The position numbers and the translations under genes were made by a program. Shown here piece by piece: positions 46,665-57,615 of a stretch of DNA of 64,000 nucleotides. Within the stretch, counting starts at the first letter, position 1. Each line of letters begins with the position of its first letter. Source of the stretch: Lineus longissimus (taxonomy: Eukaryota > Nemertea > Pilidiophora > Heteronemertea > Lineidae); contig NC_088312.1 of the NCBI RefSeq assembly GCF_910592395.1, positions 620,001 to 684,000 on the forward strand, read 5' to 3'. The notes beneath the pieces were generated by a model, which made no database searches, was not told the origin of the DNA, and saw nothing but the letters and a program-made list of their open reading frames with translations.

Positions 46665-47913
46665 GCCCAGAAATACGGATTCAACTTCAACTGAAGATGG
46701 AGCGACGAAAGCGATCGGCCAATCAGGAGCCAGTCATTGTTCTGGATGAGGAGGAGAAAATGGAGCCAATTCACAAACTGCTGAAACTTGACCGTGACAA
46801 GGTCAAAACTATCCAATCAGAGATGAGAACAAAAGGCCTCGTCCTGTCACAAACCTGGTCTGATTTGTACAGTTTGATGTCGCGATACCAGGCTGAACTC
46901 ATTACAAGAGAGGATCAGTTAATTGACATTGAAAGTCAGCTTGATGCTCAAAGAAATATTGCCAGAGACAATGAGTTAGAAAGAATGAAGTTACAGATGC
47001 AGGCAAAGGACAGGGAAATTAAAACTATTCACATGGACATGTTAAATAAGTCTGAGTTACTGGTGAAAACGCAGAATGAACTTGGGCGAGTGAAATGCCT
47101 TCTGCGATCAAAGGATGATTTGATTCGGAAACTTCAGTGTGAGGTGAAGGTGGAAGAAGACTCTGTGATGGCCGGTGATTCTCCTGCAGAACAAGTAAGA
47201 ATTAGCTATTTGATAGGCTTTTCAGAGCTGGTTAAAAGTATGAGGTTGATCTTTATGGATTTCAATCTCTTGAGTTTCTGTTGATCGCAACGTTTCCAAC
47301 AGTTTGAAACATAGCAATTAAAAGGGAAGCTGAGACTAAAATCCATGCAAATCAACCTCATAGTTATACATGTAGAAGTGTAAATCCACTATATTCTTTA
47401 TAGGAGTCCCTCCTTCAGTTACAAAGTAATGTAGATGGTGTGAAAGTGCATCTGCTGCCATCATCATACGATAATACATGACATATGACAACTGAAGAAG
47501 ACTGGCACTGCCTGGATAGTACGTTTTGGGGGAGGGGGCAACATTGTTTTTACAACACTCTCCAGTGTCAAGAATATTGACTGAGCGTTTATATATTTCA
47601 GGTCTCAACAAAGACTGCCACGTCTGCGACCAGTTCATCTGGGACAGGGACAGACACAAGTTCCCTGATTATTGAACAAACACATTTAGAAGAACATGTT
47701 CAAACAAACTTTTCACGTTCAGGGAGTGATGACTCTGGTACAGGTGCTGAAAAAACTGATGCAAAATATCAAGTCTCTTCATCAAATGATGAAGAGACAG
47801 ACTCATTCTTGCCATTGGAGTCTGACGTGGCAACTATAAACATTCCTGGACAGGATAGTGGCGTGTTAGAGGAGGTGCAGCCTGGGACATCGGCGACAGA
47901 TGACACAGGACAG
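46665..47913 (+). CDS. Gene C shared 5' exons: N-terminal block and coiled coil (270 aa)
   Basis: Exon 46665-47194 follows an acceptor (atttatag); the first ATG is at 46697 (MERRKRSANQEP) and the donor is caa|gtaaga. Exon 47602-47913 ends cag|gtaggc. Both junctions are phase 0, and together they give 270 codons without a DNA-binding domain. Residues ~34-75 carry the block shared with A and B (KGLVLSQTWSDLYSLM, SRYQAELITREDQL), followed by coiled coil (SKDDLIRKLQCEVK). Exon 2 is Ser/Thr/Asp/Glu-rich. Because no stop or finger follows, these exons must splice to a downstream 3' exon. Every candidate downstream has a phase-0 acceptor. Confidence 0.85.
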
Positions 47914-49044
47914 GTAGGCATTCATGGTGGATTCTCTTTGTGACATTTGGTGAGGAAGGAACGAACATGGGGATTTTTACATAATCAAAGTAGGCTGGGT
48001 GGTTTAAGACATTTGGATATCACCAAGGGGGGGGGATGTTATGGCATCTTCTCCCGAAGCAGCTGTATAACTTTAAAGGAAGATTGGGGGGGGGGGGGGG
48101 ATGAACGCTGAGCGTGTCCAATTCCATGCACTTCCTCGCTGAATGTCTTTCTGGATGGGAAAGCATGATCTTTTACAATCTGATCTAGAAGACAAATCTC
48201 TTCTACAGTCTCAAGGTACACGACGGGCAAACTGGGCGAGTTACCTAAAAAGGGAATCACTTGACAATGTGACATCAATGAAGAACCTCCAGTGGACAGT
48301 CAGATGGTACTTGAGGTGGATTGCATCCTTGGAGAAGGAAAGCCTGAAATTGAAGCATGTTATTGCTGGAGTTCCAGTTGAGAGATCATGCTTTCCTTTT
48401 CTATCTGTTGTTTCTGTCGTCTGTTGTCTCAGTTCAGTGCCATGATTCGTTCTTAGCATGACATGAAATACATGTACATATGTTCATGGAGAAGTTATAC
48501 TTCTTGCAAGATAGATTGATGGAATGTGGTCCTTACAGTCAATCACAGAAGATAGATAAAGCTGTCTGTTCTAGTATCTGACCAGTGTACATGTACATGT
48601 AGCTTCAGGCAAGACGTTACAATTTTACAAATGCATGATATTCTGTTGCTGACATCTTGTATTGTACGGTGTAGGCTGATAGCTTACGCGATTGCACAAG
48701 TTTTCTGATGGTCTTTTTGAGACAATCTGTTCGTGCACCCTCAAAAGTTCTCCTCTGTCTTCGAAGGTTAGATTATAGGTGTGATTGTCGACCGGATTCA
48801 TGTGGCTCCTGCTTGTAAATGGCTTCAATTTGTGTCATATGTTTCTAGCAGTTTCTAGTCTTGTGACAGAGGATAAGATGTGGTATCATGTTGGAATGCA
48901 ACTTGGGACTAAACATGTGAAATAACTACAACTGAATTTTGGTATTAGAGGTGGCTGTTTTGAGGACTGTTTCCACACCAGGTCTGAGCGCTGAACCGCC
49001 CTCCTCTGATCTCAACCTAAGACGAGCCATTTTCTCCATTCCAG

Positions 49045-49563
49045 ACGGGAGCGACCCTGGATGAGTTATCACCCCCCAACACCTACCACCAAGTATCAAT
49101 ACCCATCGTTATCAAAAAATGGACGGATGCTAAACCAAAAGTGACGGTGGAAGGATGTCTTGATCAGAGGCGACAATTGAGAGGTGTATCCCAGGAGTCA
49201 TCTATCCCTGTGTTCACTGACACAAAGCAAAAACCGTACTCAATCATTGAGGTTCAAGGTTACAAAGTGCGCGTTTGTTCATTCTGTGGAAAACATTTTC
49301 GAGATTCATCGAACTTCTCCAAGCATGTGCGTATTCACACTGGTGAGAAACCATATGCGTGTGAATATTGTAATAAACGCTTCTCCGATGCCACCAATTG
49401 TCAGCGACATAAAACGCTCTGTTTCTTAAAGTCGACGGTCAAAGTTGTCAGGATGGATGAAGATGGAAAAGTTGTTGGAACGGACTACATGAAGGGGACA
49501 CCGGCTGGTGAAGAGACTTCCATTGTACAGAAAGAGGGCGTTGACATTTATCAAGACTGTTGA
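49045..49563 (+). CDS. Gene C alternative 3' exon 1: two-finger cassette
   Basis: The acceptor (ttccag) ends at 49044. Phase 0, open from TGATLDELSPPN to the stop codon at 49561-49563; no start codon of its own is needed. Two fingers: CSFCGKHFRDSSNFSKHVRIH, linked by TGEKPYA, then CEYCNKRFSDATNCQRH ending in Cys (C2HC). Joined to the shared exons it would give 442 aa. No AATAAA is seen before the next cassette, so it may use a noncanonical poly(A) site. Confidence 0.8.
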   Translation, partial: TGATLDELSPPNTYHQVSIPIVIKKWTDAKPKVTVEGCLDQRRQLRGVSQESSIPVFTDTKQKPYSIIEVQGYKVRVCSFCGKHFRDSSNFSKHVRIHTGEKPYACEYCNKRFSDATNCQRHKTLCFLKSTVKVVRMDEDGKVVGTDYMKGTPAGEETSIVQKEGVDIYQDC

Positions 49564-49833
49564 GGAAAAGGGACTATTGGCAAAGAATTTGGGGAGAAGG
49601 CTTCAACTTTTCATAATAGTGGATGGGAAATAACACTTTGCTCAGACATTTTCCCAGTTGATTGTCCAGACATGTTTCAGGGCTTTTGTTTGCAATTCAA
49701 GGCTCCTCAGGACTTATGTTGTTTTGTCATTTTCAGGGATTTTCTCAAGGTTCATTGTATGAGCTGATGCCGCTTGATTGAGGCTTCTGGGATACCTGTT
49801 TTTGAGTTCAACTTATTTTCTTCGTCATTCCAG

Positions 49834-50358
49834 TTGAAAGAATGCAGCATGGTTAAAAAGAGGGGCGCGAAAATCAAAACTAAGAAATTGAAAAGTGAAG
49901 CAAAGCCCAGGATCGATGATGATATAAAGCCTCTCCTGAGTCATTTGAAACTAACTACGGTGACAACATGCCAGCCCCCTCAGCCCCCTCAGCCTAACAC
50001 TGATGACATTAAGCCATTGATGGCTCTGACATTCTCTCAAACAGGGAAGACTCCCATCCGTCAGCGTACAGAGGAGGCTTCTCAGACAAGGCAGACTTTC
50101 CCTCGGACAGATGAGATCAGGCCCCTCATGGGCGGTCTCCAAGGCCGAGGGGGTGAAATGTACCCAAGGAAGCAGGCGGCCTCTCCATGTCAGATTTGTG
50201 GCAAGGTTTCATATGACCGCTCGAGTCTCAATCGACACACGAGAATCCATTCAGGAAGTAAACCTTACGTCTGCACCCATTGTGGACGGGCATTTTCAGA
50301 TCCGGGTAATCGGTGGAAACACCAGCGCAAATGTCAACGGGACTTCAACTACATGTAG
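49834..50358 (+). CDS. Gene C alternative 3' exon 2: two-finger cassette
   Basis: The acceptor (cattccag) ends at 49833; phase 0. Begins LKECSMVKKRGAKIK (basic, likely nuclear signal), then three repeats of a DDIKPL / DEIRPLM motif, then fingers CQICGKVSYDRSSLNRH and CTHCGRAFSDPGNRWKH. The second ends in Cys, as in the preceding cassette, which suggests exon duplication. The isoform would be 444 aa. A 48-bp minisatellite starts just after the stop codon, and AATAAA is at 51443-51448. Confidence 0.8.
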   Translation: MKECSMVKKRGAKIKTKKLKSEAKPRIDDDIKPLLSHLKLTTVTTCQPPQPPQPNTDDIKPLMALTFSQTGKTPIRQRTEEASQTRQTFPRTDEIRPLMGGLQGRGGEMYPRKQAASPCQICGKVSYDRSSLNRHTRIHSGSKPYVCTHCGRAFSDPGNRWKHQRKCQRDFNYM

Positions 50359-50379
50359 TATAACCTGCTCTTGTTGATG

Positions 50380-50907
50380 TTACTCTCGGGCATGGGGTGT
50401 GTGTAGCCACCTCTTGTTGATGTTGCTCTTGGGCATGGGGTGTGTGTAGCCACCTCTGGTTGGTCTCAACTCTCAGGCCTGCATGGGGTGTGTGTAGCCA
50501 CCTTTGGTTGGTCTCAACTCTCAGGCCTGCATGGGGTGTGTGTAGCCACCTCTGGTTGGTCTCAACTCTCAGGCCTGCATGGGGTGTGTGTAGCCACCTC
50601 TGGTTGGTCTCAACTCTCAGGCCTGCATGGGGTGTGTGTAGCCACCTCTGGTTGGTCTCAACTCTCAGGCCTGCATGGGGTGTGTGTAGCCACCTCTGGT
50701 TGGTCTCAACTCTCAGGCATGGGATGTGTGTAGCCACCTCTGGTTGGTCTCAACTCTCAGGCCTGGGATGTGTGTAGCCACTCCTGGTTGGTCTCAACTC
50801 TCAGGCCTGCATGGGATGTGTGTAGCCACCTCTGGTTGGTCTCAACTCTCAGGCCTGCATGGGATGTGTGTAGCCACCTCTGGTTGGTCTCAACTCTCAG
50901 GCATGGG
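50380..50907. repeat. 48-bp minisatellite, ~11 copies, in a 3' UTR
   Basis: The 48-base unit contains ctctggttggtctcaactct and caggcctgcatggggtgtgt. Some copies lack a few bases (ggcatggg in place of ggcctgcatggg). Begins about 20 bases after the stop codon of cassette 2. Open frames on both strands are artefacts. Confidence 0.95.
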
Positions 50908-51442
50908 TGTGAAGTTGTCTAATGGATATAAGGTCAAACTACTGTTTTTAGACTTTGATAGAAAGAATACAATACCAGATGTTGTTGTTGGTAAATGTAC
51001 CTACATGTATAAATTGATGTAAGTTAGAGTATCAGTCGTGAAGTACAACGTCAGTGGCTTTCTAACTGTCAGTGTGACTCTGTACAAACTCAATAGAGTG
51101 GAATATTGTTCTTTTGAATTTTGAGGTGGAATTTCATTTAGGTTGATTTCTAGACATCAGTTATTATAAATGTTGGTCCAAGCGCCAGCGGTGTTTGGTG
51201 AGATGAACAATACCGACAGTGTATAACACCTGTATAACAGCCTCGAACTAAACTTTGAAATGTGCTGTATTGCATACATTGTAACCCAGGTGTTTTAGGA
51301 AAGTATGTTGTACTATAGATGTTCATGGATGTACATTGTGTGCACAAATGTAGATTGGTTGGTGTGTCTCATACACATATAGTAATACTGTATGTAGACT
51401 TCATGTCTTGCCTCCACATGCATTTCTGAGGAGTATCAGAAC

Positions 51443-51448
51443 AATAAA
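51443..51448 (+). terminator. Poly(A) signal after cassette 2
   Basis: AATAAA followed by a T/G-rich stretch (tgtgcttatctgtc). It is 1.1 kb after the cassette 2 stop codon, and its own 3' end supports cassette 2 being a terminal exon. Confidence 0.5.
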
Positions 51449-51885
51449 TGTGCTTATCTGTCAAAGCTGTTTTTTCCGAGTTCTTCTCTTCTTACCAAAG
51501 TTGTTGCCTTTTGACCAAACCCAAGTTTGCAGATGTGCCCTTTGGAGAGGTCTGTCCCACACTCCCCAACGGAGATAGTATGAATGATTGACAGGAATTG
51601 TGTGCCTACAAGTTCTGATTGAAGCGATTAAACTAACCCCCCCCCCCCCCCGGAGCCATCTGGTCTCTTGGTTGAAATCTCTCTCCATGTGCCTATGCTT
51701 GGTGAGGATATTGGGTGTACTAACAGACTGCTCTAGTTGTTAGATCATTCCCCAAGTCTTGTAATCACTCATGAAACAAGAAATTGAAACACTTCTCCCA
51801 AATCTCCCTTGCCAAGAAGATACCGCCCTCGGTCTCCTCAGCTTGATGACCAAACCTAAATGGTTTTCACCTATCTATCTTCCAG

Positions 51886-52269
51886 TGCCTGCCCCGAATA
51901 GTAATCGATAGTGTGACATCTCTATCGCATGAACCGACGCCCCCGCAACCCTCCTCCAACTGGCCTGTCCTCCATTACCTGTTGACGAAGGAAGGGCAGA
52001 GTCGTTCCACAAACGGTCCAACTACTCCGAACATTCCAAAGGAGGTGTCTTCGCCAGTCATCCCTGTTGGCGCTGCACGTCCTGGACCAGGTGTTCCTGC
52101 AGCACAGGTACTTCCAAATAGTGGCCACCATTGTTCAACTGAAGTTCAAGGTCAGCTGCCAAGGTCGTTTGATAGACAAGGTCAAAGTATGTCAGGAGTT
52201 CAGGTGAAGGTCGAACCAGTGGATGAGGCGGTGTGTGATTCCCGAGACGTGCCTGATCAAAGAGTTGAC
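51886..52269 (+). CDS. Gene C alternative exon 3a: linker exon
   Basis: The acceptor (cttccag) ends at 51885; phase 0, 128 codons (CLPRIVIDSVTSLSHEPTPP at the start, VKVEPVDEAV near the end), then a consensus donor gac|gtaagt. VKVEP resembles a sumoylation motif. Read through, it would stop at 52285-52287. The donor is in phase with the acceptor at 52539, so it probably serves cassette 3. Confidence 0.6.
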
Positions 52270-52538
52270 GTAAGTCGAAGAGAGTAGAGATCATTGAGTA
52301 ATCACGCTGTTGTCATGCTACCTATACATATAATAGATTATTATCCATCTGCTTGAAACTTTGAAACAATTGTTGAAAATAGGAAAATACGCCCTAAGAA
52401 AACTAATTTCTTATGAATCTTTGTGATTCACGAAACAAAACTCAAGGCACATAGCATCACATTTTCACAAAAGATCTTGTGTTCATAGGAATACTGATCG
52501 ATATGAGGAGTAAAATGGCTTCATTATTGCCTTTCCAG

Positions 52539-52835
52539 CATTCAAGGACGACAAGAATGCCAGGGTTGCTCAACTCGCTCAGGACAGAGACACTCAGCTC
52601 GATCAAAACGGAGGCGGAAATACATATGTGTGGATCATGTGGTGTGGATTTCCAAGACGCAGAAACGTTGCTTGAACATTCACATGGGTGTGATGAAGGT
52701 GGGATATTGGAGGTCAGGAGGGAGGTCACTTGTAGAGTTTGTCAAGTTACCTTTGGGAATGCTGTCGAGTTACTGTCACATCTTTATACTCATAGTGGCA
52801 CATGGACTATTACTAATTTGGACGCTACTGGTTGA
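52539..52835 (+). CDS. Gene C alternative 3' exon 3b: two degenerate fingers
   Basis: The acceptor (cctttccag) ends at 52538; phase 0. After IKTEAEI there are two finger-like motifs: CGSCGVDFQDAETLLEH ending in Cys (C2HC) and CRVCQVTFGNAVELLSHLYTH (C2H2). Both lack the usual linker. With exon 3a the isoform would be 496 aa. AATAAA at 53278-53283 followed by GT-rich DNA gives it its own 3' end. An upstream acceptor at 52488 would read into an immediate stop in phase 0. Confidence 0.7.
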   Translation, partial: HSRTTRMPGLLNSLRTETLSSIKTEAEIHMCGSCGVDFQDAETLLEHSHGCDEGGILEVRREVTCRVCQVTFGNAVELLSHLYTHSGTWTITNLDATG

Positions 52836-52884
52836 ATCTAATCTACCATGACACATTACACAGTGGTGCAAGGGTTGTGTGCTG

Positions 52885-52965
52885 ATGGGTCCTGCCTGGG
52901 ACCTTGGTTAGCGCAGTAGCATCTGACCCGCAATCCTATTTGGGTTTTAACTCTGCTCTGGTTAG
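52885..52965 (+). repeat. tRNA-like segment in a 3' UTR, possible SINE
   Basis: The word ggttagcgcagtagcatctg looks like a tRNA A-box region, and tttgggttttaactctgctc about 30 bases later looks like a degenerate B box. The rest does not fold as a tRNA. At most a decayed SINE. Confidence 0.3.
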
Positions 52966-53277
52966 CAGGCCTTTTGTGTTCTCTCGGAAAGGAAGCTGAG
53001 TTGTAGCACTGTATATGAGAAGGTCTTTCTGGACTCCCTCTGCAGAGACCACCACTGTGTTAAGCTAGAAATGGAATCCTGGTTTATTGGTCTGGTGACA
53101 CATATCATCTTTCTTGGACGTCATATGTTCAAAGTAATTGGATATCGCCCTTGATACAACCACTTGCTGGAGACAGAATATGTTGCGTTTTAACTGTGAT
53201 GTGAAGTTACAGAGGTGTACCAAGTGTCTTATTCTACATGTAGGATGTGATCATGTCTGACAGATTGTTTTATATCA

Positions 53278-53283
53278 AATAAA
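53278..53283 (+). terminator. Poly(A) signal after cassette 3
   Basis: AATAAA with a downstream GT-rich element (gtggatgtcagttgttagtt), 440 bases after the stop codon of cassette 3. Confidence 0.6.
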
Positions 53284-53725
53284 AATTGTTCAAATTGTGG
53301 ATGTCAGTTGTTAGTTGTTCCTTTGTCTTCAAAATCATGACATTTGCTGATATGCTTTGACGCAACGTCACAACCAAGGATGAGACTGATTACCACAGAC
53401 ACGTGATTGTTGCCTTGCTGACCCAATTGAACAATGTACTCTACCGAAGACGGAATCTCTTGGGTACTGAAACAGATGGTTCATGCCTGGCATCTCATTC
53501 AGTTCCAGCCATTCTGTACCCAAACCCTAACCCTACTACTTTCTCCTTTCAGTAGAGTCCCAACCTTTTGATAAAGGATACCCTTGTCTTTGGCTGCCTG
53601 GAACACATTCTTACACAATGTTCAGGATTGTCGGACTTGTGACTCATTAGTCTTCTTGCAGCTGTCACAGCCCTTAGCACTGGACAAAGACTGCTAGTAA
53701 ATCGCCTCTTTCATTGTCGTTCCAG

Positions 53726-54466
53726 TGGACCCAAGTACAAGACAAAGCCCAGTTGCTGGTAGTTGAGGCAGTGAATCCGGCAAACTATCTGTCTTCCAAG
53801 ACTGACACAGATGTGAGCTTCGAGCAAAGCCCTCCACATCAGAGTGGACAAACATTTCACAGCACAACCTCGGAGTCTAAAGATGCAAGTCTGCTTCCAT
53901 CCAGAAGGAGAGGACGGCTTTTAAGGCATCGGAAGAGCTCCGAGATGACGTGTAGAGTGTCACAACCAGGGCATTTATCATTAACGAACCCATCGCCAAG
54001 GTCCACACAAATCACTGACATCAATTCAGAAGGTGGATGCGTGGAGGAGGAACAGGATGCGTGGATCAAGAGGATGCGTGGAGCATCCACATCACAACCA
54101 GTACATAGCTCATTCTCTGACATATCCTTGTCTATGCCAGGCGTCGATATTAAAACTGAGACAGGACAACCAACTGACCATGATACCACGTTTGAGAAAC
54201 AATCATTTCAGTGTCCAACATGTGGAAAGATATTCCCAAAACGACAGAAGCTGATCAATCATTCTTACACGCACACTGGAGAGAAGCCATTCAGATGTTC
54301 AGAGTGTTTCAAGCAGTTCAACGATCGCTCCAATCTAAAGCGACACGCAAGGCTTCATTCGGGTGTCAAGGCGTATTGTTGTGAAATCTGTGGGAAGACG
54401 TTCGCGCAGATAAGCAACTTGAAGACTCATCGCCTCATTCATAGACTGTATACTAAGCCAGAGTGA
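53726..54466 (+). CDS. Gene C alternative 3' exon 4: three-finger cassette
   Basis: The acceptor (cgttccag) ends at 53725; phase 0, 246 codons plus stop. Starts WTQVQDKAQLLVVEAVN; the middle has a basic patch (SRRRGRLLRHRKSS) and a repeated GCVEEEQDAW-type acidic stretch. Three classical C2H2 fingers sit at the end: CPTCGKIFPKRQKLINH, CSECFKQFNDRSNLKRH and CEICGKTFAQISNLKTH, with THTGEKPFRC and LHSGVKAYCC links. The isoform would be 516 aa. Confidence 0.82.
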   Translation, partial: WTQVQDKAQLLVVEAVNPANYLSSKTDTDVSFEQSPPHQSGQTFHSTTSESKDASLLPSRRRGRLLRHRKSSEMTCRVSQPGHLSLTNPSPRSTQITDINSEGGCVEEEQDAWIKRMRGASTSQPVHSSFSDISLSMPGVDIKTETGQPTDHDTTFEKQSFQCPTCGKIFPKRQKLINHSYTHTGEKPFRCSECFKQFNDRSNLKRHARLHSGVKAYCCEICGKTFAQISNLKTHRLIHRLYTKPE

Positions 54467-54967
54467 TTCTGCAGAAAGGTGCATTGAAGTTGGTGTTATT
54501 ATTTAGTCGACTGGTTGTCTTGTTACAGGGCCAGCTGTCACCTCTGGCTGCCAAATGCTTTGTAAGACAGACACAGAGTATAGACTCCTCTGCCTCTGTG
54601 GGTTAGCCTCAATGTTCACAGCTACAGTCACCCCCTGATTGTTGAGTAAGACCATTCGTATAGAATACACTGCACGATAGATAGAATTGTTGTTAGTGCA
54701 TAGTTGAGACGAATATGTCATATCAATATCTCAAGTTTTAAAAAGATATTGTCTGCTGATATGAAAGTGTTTCTTACTTGAGTGCTTGTCCTTTCAGATT
54801 GAGTGGATGTACCACTACAGAGATAGTAGCGTGTAGTATCAATGTCATGTTTAATGCAAATATATACTCACTTTATAAATATTCAATGTCAGTTCGCTCT
54901 GTAATTCCCCCAGTTGTCATGATGGATTCATGATGTCTGTCCCAGGTACAGTCACAGCACAGGGAGA

Positions 54968-55037
54968 AAGCTTCCACAGACAGAGGCACAACCTCAGCAG
55001 AGACAGAGGCACAACCTCAGCAGAGACAGAGGCACAA
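54968..55037. repeat. 23-bp tandem repeat, ~3 copies
   Basis: The unit cagacagaggcacaacctca (with gcagaga spacing) repeats three times. It follows a possible acceptor (tgtcccag at about 54945) with a short phase-0 frame, but that frame shows no domain. Confidence 0.7.
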
Positions 55038-55174
55038 TGAGCGGATCTGTCTTTTCAAAAGTTAGAATGTGTTTTCACCAGTAACTTAATGCCTGTCATG
55101 TTGTGTTATGTGTTGTTTCTGTGCTCACTTCTTCAAGCCAGCATAGCAAGGTTAACGTTTGTCCTCTGTTGCAG

Positions 55175-55714
55175 GTACGGCAACCAAACAAGGACCCACC
55201 AAGCACAACCAGCAGCAGGAACGAGTCATTCACTATAACCAAGAGCCTCCCAACACCTGAGAAACACAAACCCATCAAACCATGGAGGAAAGACCACCTG
55301 GTGACACCCTACTCTCACACCATTGGATTACACTCGATATACCCACGGTCACGGGTCCCCGTCTCACAGATCGGTATCCCAGAATTCCGTCCTAGAGCTG
55401 CGTGGGATTTCCTGAAGAAGGAACATAAATGCAGCCACTGTGGGAAAGTGTTCTCACGCAATTATAACCTGCAGCGTCACATCCGGATCATGCACCGCGG
55501 CGACCGACCGTATGGATGCCACATCTGTGGGCGCCGTTTCTCGCTGAAACATAACTGGCAGAAACACACCATGACGCATCATTTGGACGAGGCAGGGAGG
55601 CTGTGTTTGTTGGAGCAGGAGCATGATGAGGAGACGGACGAGATGTCGGGGCAGTGTAAGGTTGAATCACCGGAGAGCTCGCATGATTCGGGGGAAGAAG
55701 GAATTGCAACATAG
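55175..55714 (+). CDS. Gene C alternative 3' exon 5: two-finger cassette
   Basis: The acceptor (gttgcag) ends at 55174; phase 0, 179 codons plus stop. Starts VRQPNKDPPSTTSSRNES. Two C2H2 fingers: CSHCGKVFSRNYNLQRHIRIMH, a link HRGDRPYGC, and CHICGRRFSLKHNWQKHTMTH. The tail is acidic (EQEHDEETDEMSGQ). The isoform would be 449 aa. The next AATAAA is at 57079-57084. The two fingers with an unusual H-x(4)-H spacing resemble those of the insect lola exons in general layout. Confidence 0.82.
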   Translation, partial: VRQPNKDPPSTTSSRNESFTITKSLPTPEKHKPIKPWRKDHLVTPYSHTIGLHSIYPRSRVPVSQIGIPEFRPRAAWDFLKKEHKCSHCGKVFSRNYNLQRHIRIMHRGDRPYGCHICGRRFSLKHNWQKHTMTHHLDEAGRLCLLEQEHDEETDEMSGQCKVESPESSHDSGEEGIAT

Positions 55715-56529
55715 GGGTGCATGAGGAAAAGTTAGAAAGATTGCATGTTTATTATAACTATACTAATAAGACTGTTAATCGTTCAGAGACTTCGTGAAAT
55801 CATATCTCAATTTTACAGTTTGATAAATTCAGGTACAAGTCAGTGAGTTAATATAGGAATGCCAGATTATGCCAGTCAGTTTGAAGTACCATATGTTTAC
55901 TGTGATTTATATTGAAGTTGCTGTGAATTTTTGTTCTAGATTTATGTCGACATTCAATTCTGTTTTTGCATATCCTCCATATACATTTGTAGTTTATACA
56001 TGTTAAAATTGCTAGTTGTAATGTTATGGGGCAACATGTGCATTGTTAGATGGTACTTGTTTCTTCAGTAAAGGTGATATTTGTGATGTAGTTTAATGGA
56101 ATTACAACATATGAGTCAGAGGTACACCCTCCGGATTAGCTGAGGGGGGGGGGGGTGGTCAGTTAGCGTGAATGGGCTTAACCTCTCAGTGATTCTAATT
56201 AGTCTCCCTGTGATAGTGTCTCTCTTTGAATTAGTTGGCATCAATGCGGGTTAACGAGTTGTGATATATTGGAAATGAATGGAGTTAGCAAAGGGTATTA
56301 AAAATTGTATTGATGTTATTCACTGTAACTCTAGTTCACTGTCAGATGCATCTTCTGGCCCCTGTAAGATGTCAATTATCACAATTCCTTGAGTCAAGTT
56401 GTATTTATTGGTTGAGTATGATGTGATTAATAACCTTGCTGTTGTAGGACTGTGATTGAGGTGAAGGTCGTTATCGAACCATGTTGTTCAGCTGAGATTG
56501 TTAAGATAATGTTAGTTAGATTTTGTGGC

Positions 56530-56723
56530 AAAATAGTTATCTCTGAAGCACATGTAGGTAACTATCAAGATTAGTTATCTCTGAAGCACATGTAGGTAAC
56601 TATCAAGATTAGTTATCTCTGAAGCACAAGTAGGTAACTATCAAGATTATTTATCTCTGAAGCACATGTAGGTAACTATCAAGATTAGTTATCTCTGAAG
56701 CACATGTAGGTAACTATCAAGAT
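56530..56723. repeat. 38-bp minisatellite, ~5 copies
   Basis: The unit contains gattagttatctctgaagca and catgtaggtaactatcaa. Only single-base variants. Within each unit agttatct and ggtaacta are partly complementary, so a transcript could form small hairpins. Confidence 0.92.
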
Positions 56724-57078
56724 TATGAAAAAATGTCAAGTAAATTTAAGACACATCAGCACATCTAAGCCAATACCACAACCCACCAAGACAAATGGCT
56801 CCTGTTGATAAGGACTGACATTGGAATGGTTCTAATTGGAGTAGTCAGGGTCACATGATGGACAGGACTAACTAAAGTTAACAGCAGAAGGTTGTTCGGT
56901 TGTGCATGCAGGGTAATGTAAAAGGTCTTGAGGTTATAAGTTGTCTATTAAGTTTTACATAAGTTTAAATTACTCATGACTGAAATCTGTACCTATTTTA
57001 AGTTATGCTTGTTGTGTTCCAATGATTTGTTTGTATAATTATGTTAAATCATAGTGTTGATGTTATTTATATTTTATC

Positions 57079-57084
57079 AATAAA
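57079..57084 (+). terminator. Poly(A) signal after cassette 5
   Basis: AATAAA, 1.37 kb after the stop codon of cassette 5, before the BEN cassette. Confidence 0.5.
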
Positions 57085-57615
57085 AGTTAAGCTATTTACT
57101 AACCATACAGTTTTCTCTTGTCTTCTTCTTACCCTGTGTACTCAGTCAGACTGTGTCGTACTGACATCATTGTCTTCTCGCTCTGAATCAGTACTTGGGG
57201 ATCAAAGTCACATCAAGGCAGCCAGAACTAGAGATGGCACTTTCACATTCAAACAGAATGGAACACTATGTCAGAGCAAAAACAATTGACTTGACACGGT
57301 GATCTTTGTTCCAACCTTGGTCAAGTTATGAAGACAACATAGTCACATCCCCATCTCTACCTAGACCATATTGCCCATATCAATGATGAATACAGCCAAA
57401 GTAGTTTCTCATAGCTGAGATTCGCATGGAACCTTGATTACTATGATGAAGACAGGCTTTCTCAACTACAGGTACACCCTTGATTGTGACAGTGTCAACT
57501 TCTTTCAGGAGTTCTTCGTTACGACCTACCTACATGACTTATATCTCAACCCATGTCTCCTGGTTGAACAAAGGTTCAGTTCTTAAATGCACCCCATCAT
57601 TCTGGTATCTTTCAG

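Larger units (their letters stand above)
55715..57615. other. 3' UTR of cassette 5 and intron; no exon seen
   Basis: AT-rich, with an 11-base G run near 56146 and a short minisatellite at 56530-56723 (listed separately). The poly(A) signal AATAAA at 57079-57084 follows ttttatc. Confidence 0.5.

Noticed and set aside
52479..52538. Use of the acceptor at 52488 for cassette 3
   Set aside because: Phase 0 entry there reads GAA TAC TGA; the acceptor at 52538 gives an open frame with both finger motifs.
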